Position numbers and translations under genes: made by a program
Shown here: positions 8,538 through 17,962 of the stretch, in pieces
Layout of the letters: every line of letters begins with the position of its first letter
Position numbering within the stretch: the first letter of the stretch is position 1
NCBI GenBank assembly: GCA_024639785.1
Contig: JAHEGI010000020.1
Location: 119,209-166,259, forward strand
Reading direction: 5' to 3'
Source of the DNA: Cryomorphaceae bacterium
Lineage (GTDB): Bacteria > Bacteroidota > Bacteroidia > Flavobacteriales > Schleiferiaceae
Length of the DNA stretch: 47,051 bases
Notes under the pieces: generated by a model
Seen by the model: the letters and a program-made list of their open reading frames with translations, nothing else
Database searches by the model: none
What the model was told of the DNA's origin: nothing

Positions 8538-8558
8538 GAAAAATGTACCTTTCTCATT

Positions 8559-8566
8559 CAAAGGTA
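8559..8566 (-). promoter_or_regulatory. -7 box (TACCTTTG) for the DUF2797 gene
   Basis: A perfect TAnnTTTG on the minus strand, 21 bases before the ATG at 8537. An imperfect TACCTTTC on the + strand at 8546-8553 may serve the divergent GH3 gene, so the two promoters would overlap. Confidence 0.45.
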
Positions 8567-8577
8567 GTTTTTGATTC

Positions 8578-10107
8578 ATGGCCTTCTCCCCTATAACCGA
8601 TTTGATTGTTTGGCGCCTCAAAGGTCGCTTGCCAAGAATGCGTCGGATGATCGAAGATCCGCTGAGCGTTCAAGAAGAACAATGGAAGTATCTCCTGTCT
8701 CGTGGACTAAAGACAGAATATGGAAAAAGTCATGGCTTGGAAATGGGCATGACCGTCCACGATTATTCCCAGCGGCTACCCATCATGAATTATGAATCTT
8801 TGACCCCCTGGATCGAGCGAACGATGCATGGCGAACAAGGGGTGCTTTGGGATGGTCCAATTTCTTGGTTCGCCAAAAGCAGTGGCACTACCAATGCCCG
8901 AAGCAAATTTATTCCGGTCAGCCGCGAATCCCTGGATGACAATCACTTAGCGGGCGGACGAGATCTTCTTGCCCTTTATACGGCACAGCGAGAGGATTCA
9001 AGTCTCTTTGATGGACTTTCATTGCGCCTTGGGGGTTCGACCAAAATCAATGAATTGCGGGGCATTTCATACTCAGGGGATCTCTCCGCCATCATGATCG
9101 AAAATTTGCCTTTTTGGGCAGAATGGCGATCTACCCCCTCCCATGACATTGCCCTTCTCGAAGAGTGGGAAGAAAAAATCGAAAAGATTGCCGCACAAAT
9201 TCTCAAGCAAAATGTAACGTCGCTCTTTGGCGTGCCCTCATGGATGCTGGTCCTGATGCGGCGCGTACTCGAATTGACGGAAGCCCAAAACCTCGAAGAA
9301 ATATGGCCAAAACTGGAGCTATTTGTCCACGGGGGAGTGAGCTACACCCCCTACCGGCAGGCCTTCGAAGCCCTATTCCCTTCCCAGGGGGTCAAGCGCA
9401 TGGAGACCTACAATGCCTCAGAAGGCTTTTTTGCCATTCAAGATCGATTGGACGTCCCTGGGCTATTGCTTCTGCTTGACCATGGCATCTATTATGAGTT
9501 CATACCCATGACCGAATTCCATGGCCGCCAATCTGAAACAGTCCTGCCACTTAGTGACGTCGTCCTTGGAGTGGACTATGCCATGCTCATCAGCACCGTG
9601 GGTGGCCTCTGGCGCTATATTGTCGGGGATACCATTCGCTTTGTCTCTTTGTTGCCTTATCGCATCGAAATTTCTGGCCGCACCCGACTCTTCATTAATG
9701 CTTTTGGGGAAGAACTCATCATGGAAAATGCGGAACGTGCCATGGATCGGGCCTGTGCCGCGACGGGCGCCGAAGTAAGTGACTACACCGCTGGCCCTTA
9801 CTTTATGGATCAAGGACGCTCAGGGGCACACGAATGGCTGATCGAGTTTCATCAGAGTCCCTCTAGTCTCGAAGCCTTCGCCCAGGTATTGGATGCAGCG
9901 CTGCAGGAATTGAATTCGGACTATCAAGCGAAGCGACATAAGGATCTTATTTTACAAGCCCCTAGATTGCGCGTCTTGCCCACTCATTGCTTTCATAACT
10001 GGCTCAAATCCAAAGGAAAATTAGGCGGTCAAAACAAAGTCCCGCGACTTTCGAACGACCGAAAACTATTGGATGAAATCCTTCAATTTCAGGCTGACAA
10101 AGTGTAA
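8578..10107 (+). CDS. GH3-family acyl-adenylating enzyme
   Basis: This 509-aa protein belongs to the GH3 branch of the ANL adenylate-forming superfamily, known in plants for conjugating amino acids to hormones. Bacterial members are poorly characterised. Visible motifs are SSGTTNARSKF at residues 101-111 (ATP phosphate loop), METYNASEGFFAI in the middle, YYEFIP shortly after, and GLWRYIVGDTIRF (adenylate-binding Asp). Spacing and length match a full GH3 enzyme. The substrate is unknown. A deoxynucleoside kinase gene begins 11 bp after the stop, so the two may be co-transcribed. The ATG overlaps a rejected longer start of the DUF2797 gene. Confidence 0.88.
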   Translation: MAFSPITDLIVWRLKGRLPRMRRMIEDPLSVQEEQWKYLLSRGLKTEYGKSHGLEMGMTVHDYSQRLPIMNYESLTPWIERTMHGEQGVLWDGPISWFAKSSGTTNARSKFIPVSRESLDDNHLAGGRDLLALYTAQREDSSLFDGLSLRLGGSTKINELRGISYSGDLSAIMIENLPFWAEWRSTPSHDIALLEEWEEKIEKIAAQILKQNVTSLFGVPSWMLVLMRRVLELTEAQNLEEIWPKLELFVHGGVSYTPYRQAFEALFPSQGVKRMETYNASEGFFAIQDRLDVPGLLLLLDHGIYYEFIPMTEFHGRQSETVLPLSDVVLGVDYAMLISTVGGLWRYIVGDTIRFVSLLPYRIEISGRTRLFINAFGEELIMENAERAMDRACAATGAEVSDYTAGPYFMDQGRSGAHEWLIEFHQSPSSLEAFAQVLDAALQELNSDYQAKRHKDLILQAPRLRVLPTHCFHNWLKSKGKLGGQNKVPRLSNDRKLLDEILQFQADKV

Positions 10108-10118
10108 ATTTGAAGGAT

Positions 10119-10733
10119 ATGCACATTGCCATTGCCGGAAACATCGGCTCAGGGAAAACAACCCTCACGACTCTGCTCTCCAAGCATTATGGATGGGAGG
10201 CTCACTTCGAAGAAGTTGACCACAATCCTTACTTGGATGACTTTTATAGCGATATGATGCGCTGGTCCTTCAACTTGCAGATATTTTTCTTGCATAGTCG
10301 ATTTCATCAGATCCATGAGATTCGCAAATCAGGCAAAACGGTCATCCAAGACCGAACTATTTATGAAGATTCGACCATCTTCGCGCCGAACCTCCACGAC
10401 ATGGGATTGATGTCCTCGAGAGACTTTGATGCGTATATGCGTTTATTCGACCTCATGGAGGAATTTATTAGTCCACCCGATCTATTGATTTATCTCAATG
10501 CTTCGGTTCCCACCTTGGTGGAGCAGATCCAAAAGCGCGGTCGCCCCTATGAAAATTCCATCCGCCTTGATTATCTGCAGCGTTTGAATGAACGCTACCA
10601 AGAGTGGATTAAAGGGTATGATAAGGGCAAACTCCTTATCATCGATGTGGACAACAACCGCTTCCCAGAAAATCCGGAAGACCTTGGCAGCATTATTTCT
10701 CGTATCGACGGGGAACTCAACGGGCTGTTTTAG
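10119..10733 (+). CDS. Deoxynucleoside kinase
   Basis: This 204-aa kinase of the dCK/dGK family phosphorylates deoxynucleosides in the salvage pathway. The P-loop GNIGSGKTT lies at residues 7-15. An acidic EEVDHNPYL follows, then QDRTIYED, which is the DRS-like catalytic and sugar-binding motif, and a lid RGRPYEN. The specific base cannot be predicted. An in-frame TTG nine bases upstream is possible, but the ATG directly before the P-loop strand gives the usual N-terminus. A strong terminator follows 20 bases after the stop. Confidence 0.92.
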   Translation: MHIAIAGNIGSGKTTLTTLLSKHYGWEAHFEEVDHNPYLDDFYSDMMRWSFNLQIFFLHSRFHQIHEIRKSGKTVIQDRTIYEDSTIFAPNLHDMGLMSSRDFDAYMRLFDLMEEFISPPDLLIYLNASVPTLVEQIQKRGRPYENSIRLDYLQRLNERYQEWIKGYDKGKLLIIDVDNNRFPENPEDLGSIISRIDGELNGLF

Positions 10734-10750
10734 CCTATGATGACACACAA

Positions 10751-10781
10751 AAAAACCCGCGGCTTGCGCCGCGGGTTTTTT
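10751..10781. terminator. Bidirectional rho-independent terminator
   Basis: A perfect 8-bp stem CCCGCGGC/GCCGCGGG with loop TTGC is flanked by A-run and T-run. It lies between the convergent deoxynucleoside kinase and pyrophosphatase genes and can end both. Confidence 0.9.
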
Positions 10782-10799
10782 GTTTCGTATCGTTTGAAA

Positions 10800-13166
10800 T
10801 TAGCTGTGATGCGTGCATTCTGCGCCTTCCTTTTTGCAAGCAGGGCTGCATGAATGTGCCGCAGCCGTTTCCATGCCTTCGGCGGCCTCCCCTTCGTGGG
10901 CTGCGTGCATCGGGCAAGTTTCTGGATTGCTATGGCAAGCTTCGCTGCACTCGTGTGCGGCCTCTTCGGATTGCGCGTGCATTGGGCAATTACCTGAAGA
11001 CATACACTCCGCAGAGCACTGATGCTCCACCATCTCGGTAGCATGTCCTGCCGCATTGCCGTGACCTTCGCCACCTACCGAAATAAACGGCGCAATGATC
11101 AATGCCACGATGGACGTCAACTTAATCAAGATATTCATCGATGGACCCGAGGTATCCTTGAAGGGATCGCCTACCGTATCGCCCGTGACAGAAGCCTTGT
11201 GCGCATCAGATCCTTTGAATTCCATTTTGCCATCGATATCCACCCCTTTCTCAAAAGACTTCTTGGCATTGTCCCATGCACCACCGGCATTGTTTTGGAA
11301 CATACCCATCAATACTCCGCTTACGGTGATACCGGCCAAAAGACCACCCAAGGCTTCGGGGCCAAAAGCAAAGCCCACCACAATTGGTGAAAGCAAAGCC
11401 AAGGCACCAGGGGCGACCATTTCACGAATTGAGGCTGCCGTGGAAATCTCTACGCACTTCTCGTATTCTGGCTTGCCCGTTCCTTCCATGATACCTGGAA
11501 TCTCTTTGAACTGGCGGCGAACTTCCTTCACCATTTCCATGGCCGCTTTGCCTACGGCAGAGATTGCCAAGGAACTAAAGAAGAAAGGAATCATCGCGCC
11601 CACGAAGAGCATCGCCAAAACATCCGCTTTGTAGATATCAATGCTGGTGATTCCAGCCAAACCGACATAGGCGGCAAACAAAGCCAACGCGGTCAATGCG
11701 GCCGAGGCAATGGCAAAACCTTTACCCGTCGCTGCGGTCGTGTTACCTACCGCATCCAAATTATCTGTGCGCTCACGAACCTCGCTAGGAAGTCCGCTCA
11801 TTTCAGCAATACCACCTGCGTTATCCGCAATGGGACCGAAGGCATCAATAGCCAACTGCATCGCTGTCGTCGCCATCATACCTGCCGCTGCAATGGCCAC
11901 ACCATATAAACCTGCCAACAAGAAAGAACCGTAAATACCTCCTGCCAAAATCAAAATTGGCAATACCGTCGATTCCATGCCAATTGCCAAACCACCAATC
12001 ACATTGGTGCCATGGCCTGTGGCTGATTTCTGGACGATACTATTCACTGGACGGCGACCCATCGACGTATAGTACTCCGTCACTAAGCTCATCAAAGTGC
12101 CCACAACGAGGCCCAGGATGATGGCCCAGAAAACATCCATTTGGGTGATATCCAAAACCACCTCGCCTCGCGTGAAGGTCATCACTTCGGGCAGCATGTA
12201 TTGGATTAAGAAATAAGATGAAATGGCTGTCAAAACCATAGAACTCCAGTTGCCCAGGTTCAATGCATTCATGACGCTATCGCTGTCCGATTTGATGCGA
12301 ACAAAGAAGGTTCCTACGATGGAATAGACAATGCCTAAACCAGCGATTACCATGGGAAGCAAAATGGGGGCGAGGCCTCCATAATTGTCCACGCTGACTA
12401 CTTCACGTCCAAGAACCATCGTGGCCAACATCGTGGCTACATAGGAACCAAACAAGTCAGCACCCATTCCAGCAACGTCTCCTACGTTGTCCCCCACGTT
12501 GTCCGCAATGGTCGCAGGGTTACGAGGATCATCCTCAGGAATTCCAGCTTCAACTTTACCGACCAAGTCTGCACCGACGTCAGCCGCTTTGGTGTAGATA
12601 CCTCCGCCAACACGTGCAAAAAGTGCGATAGATTCGGCTCCCAATGAGAATCCAGCAAGAACCTCCAACGCTTGAGCTACGTCGCTGTACATTCCAGAGA
12701 AGACGATGTAAAGGGTGCCAAGACCTAGTACGGCCAAACCAGCTACACCAAGTCCCATCACCGCGCCGCCGTTAAACGAAACAGAAAGTGCTTTGGCCAA
12801 GGAAGTTCGCGCCGCCTGCGTAGTGCGGACATTCGCTTTGGTGGCAATATTCATTCCGATCCAGCCTGCAAAGGCAGAGAAAACGGCACCGATAACAAAG
12901 GCGATCGCGATGACCCAATCCGTGTGTGCGGCAACTGCTTCGAGCTCAGCGGACCAACCCAAAAGGGCCGCCGCAATCACTACAAATACACCTAAAACGC
13001 GCCACTCAGCATGCAGAAATGCTAAGGCGCCGCGGGAGATGTGTCCAGCGAGTTCAACCATGTTCTCATCGCCAGCATCTTGCTTGCTTACCCAGATGGC
13101 TTTGCCAATCATAACGACCAAACCCAAGAGGCCTAGTACGGGGACGATCCATTCAATTTGATTCAT
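10800..13166 (-). CDS. hppA: Membrane-bound ion-translocating pyrophosphatase with Cys/His-rich tail
   Basis: This 788-aa integral membrane protein couples pyrophosphate hydrolysis to H+ or Na+ pumping. Some 16 hydrophobic segments are present. The substrate-site signature [19 protein letters not shown] begins near residue 198, followed by [27 protein letters not shown] near residue 473 carries Ala at the position where K+-independent enzymes have Lys, which indicates the K+-dependent class. H+ versus Na+ cannot be assigned safely. The conserved core ends around residue 700, and about 74 extra residues rich in Cys and His follow. A promoter with -33 and -7 elements precedes it. Confidence 0.95.
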   Translation of the reverse strand: MNQIEWIVPVLGLLGLVVMIGKAIWVSKQDAGDENMVELAGHISRGALAFLHAEWRVLGVFVVIAAALLGWSAELEAVAAHTDWVIAIAFVIGAVFSAFAGWIGMNIATKANVRTTQAARTSLAKALSVSFNGGAVMGLGVAGLAVLGLGTLYIVFSGMYSDVAQALEVLAGFSLGAESIALFARVGGGIYTKAADVGADLVGKVEAGIPEDDPRNPATIADNVGDNVGDVAGMGADLFGSYVATMLATMVLGREVVSVDNYGGLAPILLPMVIAGLGIVYSIVGTFFVRIKSDSDSVMNALNLGNWSSMVLTAISSYFLIQYMLPEVMTFTRGEVVLDITQMDVFWAIILGLVVGTLMSLVTEYYTSMGRRPVNSIVQKSATGHGTNVIGGLAIGMESTVLPILILAGGIYGSFLLAGLYGVAIAAAGMMATTAMQLAIDAFGPIADNAGGIAEMSGLPSEVRERTDNLDAVGNTTAATGKGFAIASAALTALALFAAYVGLAGITSIDIYKADVLAMLFVGAMIPFFFSSLAISAVGKAAMEMVKEVRRQFKEIPGIMEGTGKPEYEKCVEISTAASIREMVAPGALALLSPIVVGFAFGPEALGGLLAGITVSGVLMGMFQNNAGGAWDNAKKSFEKGVDIDGKMEFKGSDAHKASVTGDTVGDPFKDTSGPSMNILIKLTSIVALIIAPFISVGGEGHGNAAGHATEMVEHQCSAECMSSGNCPMHAQSEEAAHECSEACHSNPETCPMHAAHEGEAAEGMETAAAHSCSPACKKEGAECTHHS
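10803..11024 (-). other. Cys/His-rich C-terminal extension of the pyrophosphatase
   Basis: The last 74 residues contain nine Cys and many His in three repeats. The pattern is CSAEC-x5-CPMH, CSEAC-x6-CPMH and CSPAC-x6-CTHH, separated by Ala/Glu-rich linkers. The spacing looks like a metal-binding module. It follows the last membrane segment, so it would project from one face of the membrane. Its function is unknown, and I do not know of it as a standard part of this family. Confidence 0.75.
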
Positions 13167-13211
13167 AAGAGTATAGATAGATGTGTGTTCGGTGTTTTAT
13201 TCAAAGGGGGG

Positions 13212-13243
13212 CAAAAATAGCCTATTTCGACCAAGTCCAAAAA
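13212..13243 (-). promoter_or_regulatory. Promoter of the pyrophosphatase gene
   Basis: On the minus strand TTTTTGG (13237-13243), an 18-base gap counted from the TTG, and TATTTTTG (13212-13219) fit the Bacteroidota consensus. The ATG lies 45 bases downstream. Confidence 0.6.
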
Positions 13244-13250
13244 TGGGTGC

Positions 13251-14231
13251 TTAGTCGCGGTAGAGTACTTGCTTAACAGCTTGGATTAATTGCTCCTTAT
13301 TGGGGAGGAAGGCTTCCAACAAAGTGGGCGCATAGGCCGCCGGCGTATCCGCGGTGGTCAAGCGAATAATCGGCGCATCGAGGTAGTCGAAGGCCCGCTT
13401 TTGAACCATGTACGTAATCTCTGTGGAAATGCTACCCAAAGGCCAAGCCTCTTCTAAGCACACCAGGCGGTTGGTCTTTTTCACGGACTCGATAACCGTA
13501 TCGTAATCGATCGGGCGAACGGTGCGCAAATCGATGACCTCCAAAGAAATGCCCTCTGCAGCTAATTCTTCAGCCGCTTGCAACGCCACCTTGATGATCT
13601 TACCAAAAGAAACAACGGTCACGTCCGTGCCTTCACGCTTGATATCCGCGACTCCGATGGGAATGGTGTATTCCTCCTCGGGAACTTCGCCCTTATCGCC
13701 ATACATCTGCTCAGATTCCATAAAAATGACGGGATCTTCATCGCGGATGGCAGACTTCAACAGTCCTTTTAAATCATAGGGATTCGAAGGCACAACCACC
13801 TTTAAGCCCGGACAGTTGGCATACCATGACTCGAAAGCCTGGCTATGCGTAGCCGCCAACTGACCGGCAGAAGCCGTCGGACCACGGAAGACAATCGGAA
13901 TATTGAATTGACCACCACTCATCTGACGCATTTTGGCGGCATTGTTGATGATTTGGTCAATCGCCACCATAGAGAAGTTGAACGTCATGAATTCAACGAT
14001 CGGGCGCAGTCCATTCATGGCCGCACCGACGGCAATCCCGGCAAAACCGAGTTCCGCAATCGGAGTGTCGAGGACCCGCTTGGGGCCAAATTCATCGAGC
14101 ATTCCTTTCGAAGCTTTGTAGGCTCCATTGTACTCAGCAACCTCTTCACCCATGAGGATGACATTGGGGTCGTGGCGCATTTCTTCGCTCATGGCCTCGG
14201 CCACAGCTTCACGGAATTGGATCTGACGCAT
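13251..14231 (-). CDS. pdhB: Pyruvate dehydrogenase E1 component, beta subunit
   Basis: This 326-aa protein is the beta half of a heterotetrameric thiamine-diphosphate E1 enzyme. Its start MRQIQFREAVAEAMSEEM is typical, and LMGEEVAEYNGAYK carries the Glu that activates the cofactor. DTPIAELGFAGIAVGAA, GPTASAGQLAATHSQ and the C-terminal transketolase-type domain (SFGKIIKVALQAAEEL, LEEAWPLGSISTEI) complete it. Branched-chain 2-oxoacid E1 beta subunits are similar, but the sequence looks closest to pyruvate dehydrogenase. The alpha subunit gene is not in the window. It is divergent from etfB, with the -7 boxes back to back. Confidence 0.92.
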   Translation of the reverse strand: MRQIQFREAVAEAMSEEMRHDPNVILMGEEVAEYNGAYKASKGMLDEFGPKRVLDTPIAELGFAGIAVGAAMNGLRPIVEFMTFNFSMVAIDQIINNAAKMRQMSGGQFNIPIVFRGPTASAGQLAATHSQAFESWYANCPGLKVVVPSNPYDLKGLLKSAIRDEDPVIFMESEQMYGDKGEVPEEEYTIPIGVADIKREGTDVTVVSFGKIIKVALQAAEELAAEGISLEVIDLRTVRPIDYDTVIESVKKTNRLVCLEEAWPLGSISTEITYMVQKRAFDYLDAPIIRLTTADTPAAYAPTLLEAFLPNKEQLIQAVKQVLYRD

Positions 14232-14253
14232 CGTTTCTAAATGATTAGGGCCG

Positions 14254-14282
14254 CAAAAATAAGGACTTCAGCCCTATTTTTG
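14254..14282. promoter_or_regulatory. Back-to-back -7 boxes of pdhB (-) and etfB (+)
   Basis: TATTTTTG occurs on the minus strand at 14254-14261 and on the + strand at 14275-14282, 13 bases apart. They form a near-palindrome CAAAAATA...TATTTTTG. No clear -33 TTG is seen for either. Occupancy by polymerase in one direction should exclude the other. Confidence 0.5.
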
Positions 14283-14323
14283 TGGCACTTCCTGCGTTAA
14301 ATGGGGAAGCAAAAAGGCTCAAC

Positions 14324-15070
14324 ATGAAGATTTTGGTTTGTATCAGCCACGTGCCAGACACCACCGCAAAGATTAATTTCACTGCAGGCGGGGCTGCACT
14401 GGACCCCAATGGCGTTCAATTCGTCATCAATCCGTACGATGAATTCGGCCTGACAAAGGCCCTTCATCTCAAAGAAAAACACGGTGGTCAAGTGACCGTC
14501 ATCACCTTTGGTGACGCCACGGTAGAGGCCACCCTGCGAAAGGCCTTGGCCATTGGCGCAGATGATGCCGTGCGTCTTGACGGGGTTCCTACTGACCCTA
14601 TGCAAGTAGCTGGAGAGCTCGCTGCCTACGCCAAGGATCAAGGGTTTGACCTCATCATTTGTGGCCAAGAATCGATTGATTACAATGGAGGCATCGTTCC
14701 CGGAGCACTCGCCGCACTCATGAACCTTCCCTTTGTCAATGCCTGCATCGGTCTTGAAGTAGATGGATCCAACGCTCAGCTCTTGCGCGAAATTGATGGG
14801 GGCAAAGAGCAAATTTCCGCTGCGCTTCCAATCGTCATTGGAGGTAAAAAAGGCCTGGTTGAAGAAAGTGAGTTGCGCATTCCAAACATGCGTGGCATCA
14901 TGACGGCACGCACGAAGCCCTTGGCCGTCACCCCCCTGAGCGGAAGTGCTGCCCTCACTGCGGCCAGCGGATTTACCAAACCAGCCGCCAAAGCGGCTGT
15001 TCAACTAATTGATTCATCTAATCTCGACGAGCTGGTTCGCCGCTTGCACGAAGAAGCTAAAGTCATTTAA
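14324..15070 (+). CDS. etfB: Electron transfer flavoprotein beta subunit
   Basis: This 248-aa subunit binds AMP and part of the FAD and carries electrons from acyl-CoA dehydrogenases to ETF-quinone oxidoreductase. It begins MKILVCISHVPDTTAKINF, a normal EtfB start. NPYDEFGLTKAL, ICGQESIDYNGGIVPGALA and VIGGKKGLVEESELRIPNMR, ending in MTARTKPL, are the family signature regions. In-frame sequence upstream of this ATG overlaps the promoter region and is not protein-like. It is the first gene of a tightly spaced rightward cluster and is followed after one base by etfA. Confidence 0.95.
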   Translation: MKILVCISHVPDTTAKINFTAGGAALDPNGVQFVINPYDEFGLTKALHLKEKHGGQVTVITFGDATVEATLRKALAIGADDAVRLDGVPTDPMQVAGELAAYAKDQGFDLIICGQESIDYNGGIVPGALAALMNLPFVNACIGLEVDGSNAQLLREIDGGKEQISAALPIVIGGKKGLVEESELRIPNMRGIMTARTKPLAVTPLSGSAALTAASGFTKPAAKAAVQLIDSSNLDELVRRLHEEAKVI

Positions 15071-15071
15071 T

Positions 15072-16022
15072 ATGGTCCTCATTTTTGCCGAAACGTGGAA
15101 TGGCGCGTTCAAGAAATCAACCTTCGAAGCAGTTCAATACGGCGCAGCCTGCGCGGATGCGCAAGGCTCAACGGCCGTAGCCGTTGTTTTTGGGCCCTGC
15201 ACGCCTCCGGTAGAATCTCTCGGTGCCTATGGCGCATCCAAAGTGATCCATCTTCACGGAAGTGATCGCTTCGAGCCGAGTGCATTTGCCCAAGCCTTGG
15301 CAGACCTGGCCAAAGAACTTCAGGCAAGTCAGATCATTGTCAGTGGCACGGCCAACGGAAAATCCCTTGCGGGAGTTCTTGCGGCTACCTCCGGCGCTGC
15401 AGCCGTCAGCAATGTGACCGCTTTGCCGAGCAGTTACAGTCCTCTGACGGTTGAGCGCTCTGCGTTTTCTTCGAAAGGCATTGAGCAATGTACTTCTACC
15501 GCGTCTTGCACGGTGTTGGTCCTAATCCCTAATGCCCTGGGTCTCAAGCCTAGTTCTGACGCACGTGCCGCTTTTGAGGACCGGAATATCAGCCTCGCCC
15601 CGAAAAGTCACGTAGGGGAGGCGCACGTCGCCAGTGGGAAGATCCCCTTGCCTGAAGCCGAGCGGGTAGTTTCCGCAGGTCGCGGCATGAAAGCACCAGA
15701 AAACTGGAATCTCGTGGAGGAACTCGCTGCCGTACTGAATGCAGGCACGGCCTGTTCTAAGCCTGTTTCCGACATTGGATGGCGCCCGCACTCCGAACAC
15801 GTCGGTCAAACGGGAATTCAAATCAATCCACAACTCTATATCGCTATCGGTATCTCGGGGGCCATACAGCACCTCGCAGGTGTGAGTGGATCCAAGACCA
15901 TTGTCGTCATCAACAATGACCCCGAAGCCCCCTTCTTTAAGGCTGCCGATTACGGGATTGTGGGCGATGCCTTTGATGTCCTTCCACGCCTCACCGCGGC
16001 GCTCAAGGCGCACCTAAGCTAA
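15072..16022 (+). CDS. etfA: Electron transfer flavoprotein alpha subunit
   Basis: This 316-aa partner of EtfB holds the redox-active FAD. The N-terminal domain opens [19 protein letters not shown]. The C-terminal FAD-binding domain has [17 protein letters not shown], then [19 protein letters not shown] and [18 protein letters not shown] with [11 protein letters not shown], matching the family's flavin-binding pattern. The ATG is one base after the etfB stop. The stop is directly followed by the ATG of the next gene, so translation is probably coupled across the cluster. Confidence 0.95.
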   Translation: MVLIFAETWNGAFKKSTFEAVQYGAACADAQGSTAVAVVFGPCTPPVESLGAYGASKVIHLHGSDRFEPSAFAQALADLAKELQASQIIVSGTANGKSLAGVLAATSGAAAVSNVTALPSSYSPLTVERSAFSSKGIEQCTSTASCTVLVLIPNALGLKPSSDARAAFEDRNISLAPKSHVGEAHVASGKIPLPEAERVVSAGRGMKAPENWNLVEELAAVLNAGTACSKPVSDIGWRPHSEHVGQTGIQINPQLYIAIGISGAIQHLAGVSGSKTIVVINNDPEAPFFKAADYGIVGDAFDVLPRLTAALKAHLS

Positions 16023-16646
16023 ATGAGCGATAAAGTCCGTCTCCATGTGAAAGGCCTCACCTACAGTGAGCGGCCTACAGGCGCCTATGCGCTGCTCTTG
16101 GAATCGGAAGAAGACAAGCGCAAGCTCCCCATCGTCATAGGGGCATTTGAAGCGCAAAGCATCGCCATTGCCTTGGATAAAATGACTCGGCCGCCTCGAC
16201 CCATGACCCATGACTTGTTTGCCGCCGTTATGGAATCCCATCAAATCGAGCTCACCGAAGTAGTCATTCGCGATTTGCAGGATGGCGTTTTTTACGCCAT
16301 TCTGGTCTTTTCTAAAGGGGGAGATGTTCGCGTTACGGATGCCCGCCCATCGGATGCAATTGCCTTGGCTTTGCGCTCCGATTGTCCCATTTATGCGCAT
16401 CGCTCCGTGATGGAGAAGGCGAGCATGGCGGAAAGTGAAGCAAAAATTGCCGCCGTCAAAGAAGAGGAGGAGGATACGGTAGAAGAACCAAGTGATTCCT
16501 CTGAAACGGCCTTGGAAACAGCCGAAACCCAACGAGCATTAGGACAGGCTTCTACAGAAACACTCGAAGATTTATTGAATCGTGCATTAGAGCACGAAGA
16601 TTACGAACTTGCTGCGCGAATTCGCGACGAACTCAACAAACGATAA
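16023..16646 (+). CDS. Bifunctional nuclease (BFN/DUF151) domain protein with UVR motif
   Basis: This 207-aa cytosolic protein has a BFN/DUF151 domain over about residues 1-140 (KLPIVIGAFEAQSIAIAL; DARPSDAIALALRSDCPIY). An acidic low-complexity linker (EEEEDTVEEPSDSSE) follows. A C-terminal UVR motif (LEDLLNRALEHEDYELAARI, then RDEL) is of the kind that mediates UvrB/UvrC-type interactions. This two-part layout recurs in Bacteroidota. Nuclease activity is reported for related plant proteins and is not proven for bacterial ones. It sits in the etfBA-nupC cluster with zero and two-base gaps. Confidence 0.9.
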   Translation: MSDKVRLHVKGLTYSERPTGAYALLLESEEDKRKLPIVIGAFEAQSIAIALDKMTRPPRPMTHDLFAAVMESHQIELTEVVIRDLQDGVFYAILVFSKGGDVRVTDARPSDAIALALRSDCPIYAHRSVMEKASMAESEAKIAAVKEEEEDTVEEPSDSSETALETAETQRALGQASTETLEDLLNRALEHEDYELAARIRDELNKR

Positions 16647-16648
16647 GC

Positions 16649-17932
16649 ATGGAAATTTTTCGCGCCTTAGGCAGCTTGGTCCTCATTTTGGGCATTCTAT
16701 TTCTCGCCAGCGCCAACCGCCGGGCAATTTCTTGGCCGTTGGTCCTCAAAGGCATGCTCATTCAGTTTGGTTTGGCCTATCTCATTTTAGAAGTTGACAG
16801 TATTTCATCTGCTTTTGATTCGATCGGCAAAGGGTTTGTCGCCTTGCTTGGTTTTGCGCGCGAAGGCAGCCTCTTTCTATTCGGTGATCTCGTCGGACGG
16901 GTGGATAGTTTCGGCTACATTTTTGCCTTTCAGGTCCTTCCAACGATCGTATTCTTCAGTGCCATTACAAGTTTGCTCTTCCACTTTGGCATTCTCCAAA
17001 AAGTGGTTTGGGTCTTTGCATGGTTCATGAAGCGCACCTTGAAGCTCTCTGGGGCTGAATCCTTATCTGCCGCAGCGAACGTCTTTGTGGGTCAAACCGA
17101 AGCGCCACTCCTGGTCAAGCCCTACATCGCCGGCATGACCCGCTCGGAGCTCTTGTGCCTCATGTCAGGGGGCATGTCAACCATCGCCGGCGCGGTCTTG
17201 GCCGCCTACATCAATTATTTAGGCGGAACCGACGAAGTGCGCCAAGTTTTCTTTGCGCGACACCTTCTTGCTGCCTCAGTGATGAGCGCCCCAGCAGCCA
17301 TTATTGCTGCCAAGATGCTCATGCCCGAAACAGAAAACTTCGTGGACACCGCAGATGTCAAAATTGAAAAGCAAGGCAACTGGCTTGAAGCGATTGCCCA
17401 CGGGACCGGCGATGGCCTCAAAATGGCGGTCAATGTAGGGGTTATGCTCTTGGTCTTTACGGCATTGATTGCCCTGGCAAATGCGCTCTTAAGCGGTGCC
17501 ATTGGCGAATGGACAGGTCTGAACGCCTGGATCGCATCCGCAACCGATGGACGCTTTACCGAATTTAATTTACAAGCCATCTTTGGCATCACCCTCGCCC
17601 CGTTAACCTGGATGATGGGCGTTCCTTGGAGTGACGCCGCGGCCGTGGGACAACTACTTGGTGAAAAGACCGTACTCAACGAATTCTATGCCTATGTTTC
17701 CATGGGCAAGTTGATGGAAGGTGGTCAACTCTCCTCAGAAAAAGCGCAAATCCTATCGACCTATATCCTATGTGGTTTTGCCAATTTTGCGTCCATTGGC
17801 ATTCAAATTGGTGGAATTGGTGCCCTCGCCCCGAACCGTCGCAAAGACTTGAGCCAACTTGGATTACGAGCCTTACTTGCGGGTACAGCCGCTTCGCTCT
17901 TTACGGCTATCTTAGTGGGCATATTGTATTAA
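16649..17932 (+). CDS. Concentrative nucleoside transporter (NupC/CNT family)
   Basis: This 427-aa inner-membrane symporter imports nucleosides with H+ or Na+. The CNT core is visible as SAAANVFVGQTEAPLLVKPY, the nucleoside-binding GQTEAP loop. MSGGMSTIAGAVLAAYINYL, LAPLTWMMGVPWSDA and the late CGFANFASIGIQIGGIGALA segment also match CNT. About ten hydrophobic segments are present. The N-terminal MEIFRALGSLVLILGILFLA gives the first helix. Its place before thyA and folA suggests nucleotide supply as a common theme. Confidence 0.93.
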   Translation: MEIFRALGSLVLILGILFLASANRRAISWPLVLKGMLIQFGLAYLILEVDSISSAFDSIGKGFVALLGFAREGSLFLFGDLVGRVDSFGYIFAFQVLPTIVFFSAITSLLFHFGILQKVVWVFAWFMKRTLKLSGAESLSAAANVFVGQTEAPLLVKPYIAGMTRSELLCLMSGGMSTIAGAVLAAYINYLGGTDEVRQVFFARHLLAASVMSAPAAIIAAKMLMPETENFVDTADVKIEKQGNWLEAIAHGTGDGLKMAVNVGVMLLVFTALIALANALLSGAIGEWTGLNAWIASATDGRFTEFNLQAIFGITLAPLTWMMGVPWSDAAAVGQLLGEKTVLNEFYAYVSMGKLMEGGQLSSEKAQILSTYILCGFANFASIGIQIGGIGALAPNRRKDLSQLGLRALLAGTAASLFTAILVGILY

Positions 17933-17962
17933 AGGATCGCCCTTCCGGGGGCCCACAAGTCG

